Source: Rikenellaceae bacterium
Lineage (GTDB): Bacteria > Bacteroidota > Bacteroidia > Bacteroidales > UBA932
Length of the DNA: 64,000 bases
Assembly: GCA_022766385.1 (NCBI GenBank)
Contig: JALEPJ010000015.1
Span: forward strand, 55,013-119,012
Direction of reading: 5' to 3'
Positions 62,176-64,000 of this stretch are shown one piece after another; the first letter of the stretch is position 1, and each line of letters opens with the position of its first letter. The position numbers were made by a program, and so were the translations under genes. The notes under the pieces are model-generated. The model searched no databases. It was given only the letters and a program-made list of their open reading frames with translations, and was not told where the DNA came from.

Positions 62176-62730
62176 ATGGAAAATTCAATTACACGCAGGA
62201 TTATTTGGGACCGCGCATCCAAGGCAGGACTTGCTTTTGGCGGCATCTCCATTGCTTATATGCTGATCAATTCAATTATGCCCACCACCGAATCGGTCGG
62301 TACAGGTATGCTAATCAGCCTGATAGGCGTTATTCTCTGGGCTGTCAAGTTCTTCGGCTGCATCTGGCTTATGAAGTTATTTATGAAGAAACTGGTTCAG
62401 GACCATTCCGAGGCGTCCAATGCAGACACTTTCCGTTTTGGAGTGGCCACAGCGCTTCTGTCTGCTTTGATTTTTTCAGCCTTCTATCTGCTCTACACCA
62501 CGGTCATCAATCCCGACATCTATGTCGAAGCCCTCGCATCCGTCAAGGAGGCCTATGCCGGAATCATGCCGTCAGAATCAATGGAAGTTCTGGACAATAT
62601 CAATTTCGCTACGACAGGTTTCTTCTCCCAGCTGATTTACTGTTTCCTCTATGGAACAGTACTTTCCGCCATACTCTCAAGGAGCATTCCATCCAGAGAC
62701 CCATTCGCCAACAACACAAATATAGATTGA
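62176..62730 (+). CDS. DUF4199 membrane protein
   Basis: A 184-residue polytopic protein with four hydrophobic segments (about residues 18-34, 43-68, 90-112 and 148-168) and a soluble loop of about 35 residues between the last two. It matches the DUF4199 family found almost only in Bacteroidota; function unknown. It is followed after 38 bp by a glycosyltransferase gene, a pairing often seen in the phylum, suggesting a role in lipid-linked sugar handling. Confidence 0.82.
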   Translation: MENSITRRIIWDRASKAGLAFGGISIAYMLINSIMPTTESVGTGMLISLIGVILWAVKFFGCIWLMKLFMKKLVQDHSEASNADTFRFGVATALLSALIFSAFYLLYTTVINPDIYVEALASVKEAYAGIMPSESMEVLDNINFATTGFFSQLIYCFLYGTVLSAILSRSIPSRDPFANNTNID

Positions 62731-62768
62731 CCCAAGGTCATTGCTACTGAACCAACAGGCAAGCGATT

Positions 62769-63734
62769 ATGAGCTATCCTATAGACATTTCAATCATAGT
62801 TCCTTCTTTCAATGAGAACGAATCCCTCCCAGAACTGACGGCCTGGATTGCCCAAGTGATGGAAAAGGAGGATGCGGATTATGAAATAATAATAGTTGAT
62901 GACGGCAGCACTGACAGGAGCTGGGAGACTGTCAAGACCCTTTCTGAGGCTAATCGCAATATCAAAGGAATACGCTTCAGAAGAAACTATGGCAAGTCGG
63001 CTGCCCTCTTCTGCGGTTTCGAGAGAGCCAGGGGAGAAGTTGTCTTCACAATGGATGCAGATCTGCAGGATTCACCGGACGAATTGCCGGAAATGCGCAG
63101 AATGATATTGGAGGACGGATATGACGTCGTTTCAGGCTGGAAGCAGCATCGTCAGGACAATAAAATCACGAAGAATCTTCCATCTAAGCTTTACAATGCC
63201 ACAGCAAGACTGATTACCGGCATAAAGCTTCACGATATGAACTGCGGACTGAAGGCCTACAGAAACGAAGTGGTAAAAAACATTGAGGTCTATGGCGAAA
63301 TGCACAGATACATCCCGTATCTCGCCAAGAACGCAGGTTTTGACAAGATAGGCGAAAAACCGGTTCATCACCAGAAAAGGAAATATGGAAAGAGCAAATT
63401 CGGAATCGAGCGCTTCATTAATGGCTTCCTCGACCTCCTGTCCCTATGGTTCCTGAGTACCTTCGGCAAAAAGCCAATGCACTTCTTCGGATTCTCCGGA
63501 CTGATGATGTTCCTGATAGGATTTCTTATGACAATATGGATAATCGCTGCCAAGCTTATACATCAGGCCCAACACGTGAAGTTCAGGCCTGTAACTGAGC
63601 AGCCCCTCTTCTATCTGTCTTTGGTTGCGGTAATCTTAGGCGTAGTTCTTTTCCTTGCAGGTTTCATCTGCGAAATGATATCCCGCTCATCAAGCGATCG
63701 CAACAAATACAACATCAAATCGGAAATCAATTGA
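62769..63734 (+). CDS. Family 2 glycosyltransferase (DPM1/GtrB-like)
   Basis: A 321-residue polyisoprenyl-phosphate glycosyltransferase. The GT-A domain has ISIIVPSFNENESLPELTAW (residues 7-26), YEIIIVDDGSTDRSW near 40, GIRFRRNYGKSAALFCGFER and the metal-binding VVFTMDADLQDSPDELPEMR near residue 95; KYGKSKFGIERFINGFLDLL leads into two C-terminal transmembrane helices (about 235-262 and 280-305). By family it transfers a hexose or aminosugar from a nucleotide sugar to undecaprenyl phosphate. Confidence 0.92.
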   Translation: MSYPIDISIIVPSFNENESLPELTAWIAQVMEKEDADYEIIIVDDGSTDRSWETVKTLSEANRNIKGIRFRRNYGKSAALFCGFERARGEVVFTMDADLQDSPDELPEMRRMILEDGYDVVSGWKQHRQDNKITKNLPSKLYNATARLITGIKLHDMNCGLKAYRNEVVKNIEVYGEMHRYIPYLAKNAGFDKIGEKPVHHQKRKYGKSKFGIERFINGFLDLLSLWFLSTFGKKPMHFFGFSGLMMFLIGFLMTIWIIAAKLIHQAQHVKFRPVTEQPLFYLSLVAVILGVVLFLAGFICEMISRSSSDRNKYNIKSEIN

Positions 63735-63820
63735 GTCCAAGCCTTGTGGGGCCTACTCCAATGAATATCGGCTTATCTTTGTGAGCAACACGCGCTTATA
63801 CCCGCACATCGGAAGACAGG

Positions 63821-63862
63821 CTGTACACATACAAACACAAACTGTACACATACAAACAAAAA
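63821..63862. repeat. 21-bp tandem direct repeat, two copies
   Basis: The unit CTGTACACATACAAACA plus CAAA or AAAA occurs at 63821-63841 and again at 63842-63862, with only the last bases different. It abuts the rRNA-operon terminator. No gene is seen in 63735-63857; a TATCTTTG at 63774-63781 has no gene after it. Confidence 0.85.
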
Positions 63863-63895
63863 AAAGGCTCCGGGTCAACACTGACTCGGAGCCTT
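63858..63895 (-). terminator. rRNA operon terminator
   Basis: A 14-bp stem with one mismatch (AAGGCTCCGGGTCA / TGACTCGGAGCCTT) and an ACAC loop, followed on the minus strand by a run of T residues. It lies a few bases after the 5S rRNA 3' end. Confidence 0.9.
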
Positions 63896-63901
63896 CGAAG
63901 A

Positions 63902-64000
<99 letters not shown>

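Noticed and set aside
63774..63781. TATCTTTG box upstream of the rRNA terminator as a promoter of a small RNA
   Set aside because: No suitable -33 element is spaced correctly and no defined transcript end follows on the plus strand.

Overview
The window is a chromosomal segment of a Bacteroidota bacterium, most likely of the order Bacteroidales. Evidence: many genes are preceded by the phylum-specific promoter (a TTG/TTTG -33 element, about 19-20 bp, then TAnnTTTG); Shine-Dalgarno sequences are rare; and there are phylum-typical families such as Porin_10, DUF4295 next to L28/L33, DUF4296, DUF4199, DUF3575, an Mfa2/FimB-like protein, a BT_3928-type DoxX protein and an ExbB with a signal peptide. 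GC content looks close to 50% by eye. I cannot name the genus.

Layout. 1-2.3 kb: the 3' end of gdhA runs off the left edge, followed by a decayed gene with several frame breaks and a near-perfect 44-nt palindrome. 2.3-10.8 kb: PspC protein, sugar nucleotidyltransferase, FtsB/DivIC-like protein, folP, tmk, a DoxX fusion protein, a GH28 gene broken by an internal deletion, a CPBP protease, and a MurNAc-recycling pair (MurU-like enzyme plus an AmgK kinase fused to a RapZ C-terminal domain). 10.9-20.5 kb: porin, lytic transglycosylase, and a minus-strand run with a LolC/E-type permease, M13 peptidase, TPR protein, RsmF-type rRNA methyltransferase and SRPBCC protein. 20.6-25.6 kb: NUDIX, queA, dprA, tatD, asparaginase. 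25.7-31 kb: an ExbB/membrane protein/ExbD/ExbD operon, asnS, udk and a TonB-like protein. 31-36.9 kb: a minus-strand operon with a 749-residue envelope protein, acyl-CoA synthetase, dCMP deaminase and S41 protease.

37-44 kb is a complete histidine operon, hisGDCBHAF(IE), behind a leader peptide with four consecutive His codons and an attenuator. 44-48 kb: tRNA-Arg, rpmF, DUF177, typA, a 2-hydroxyacid dehydrogenase and tRNA-Leu. 48-51 kb: an accessory three-gene surface operon (HExxH lipoprotein, DUF3575, Mfa2-like protein). 51-62 kb: conserved minus-strand operons deoC-radical SAM-DUF4296-pheT-ftsY, rpmB-rpmG-DUF4295 and thrS-infC-rpmI-rplT-lepB; infC appears to start with AUC behind a strong Shine-Dalgarno sequence. 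62-64 kb: DUF4199, a family 2 glycosyltransferase, a 21-bp tandem repeat, and the terminator and 3' part of a 5S rRNA belonging to an rRNA operon that enters from the right.

Most of the window is core metabolism, translation and envelope biology. The observations I rate highest are the His attenuator with apparently leaderless divergent promoters, the AUC start of infC, the AmgK-RapZ fusion next to MurU, and the protease/DUF3575/Mfa2 operon. I saw no insertion sequence, prophage or CRISPR array.
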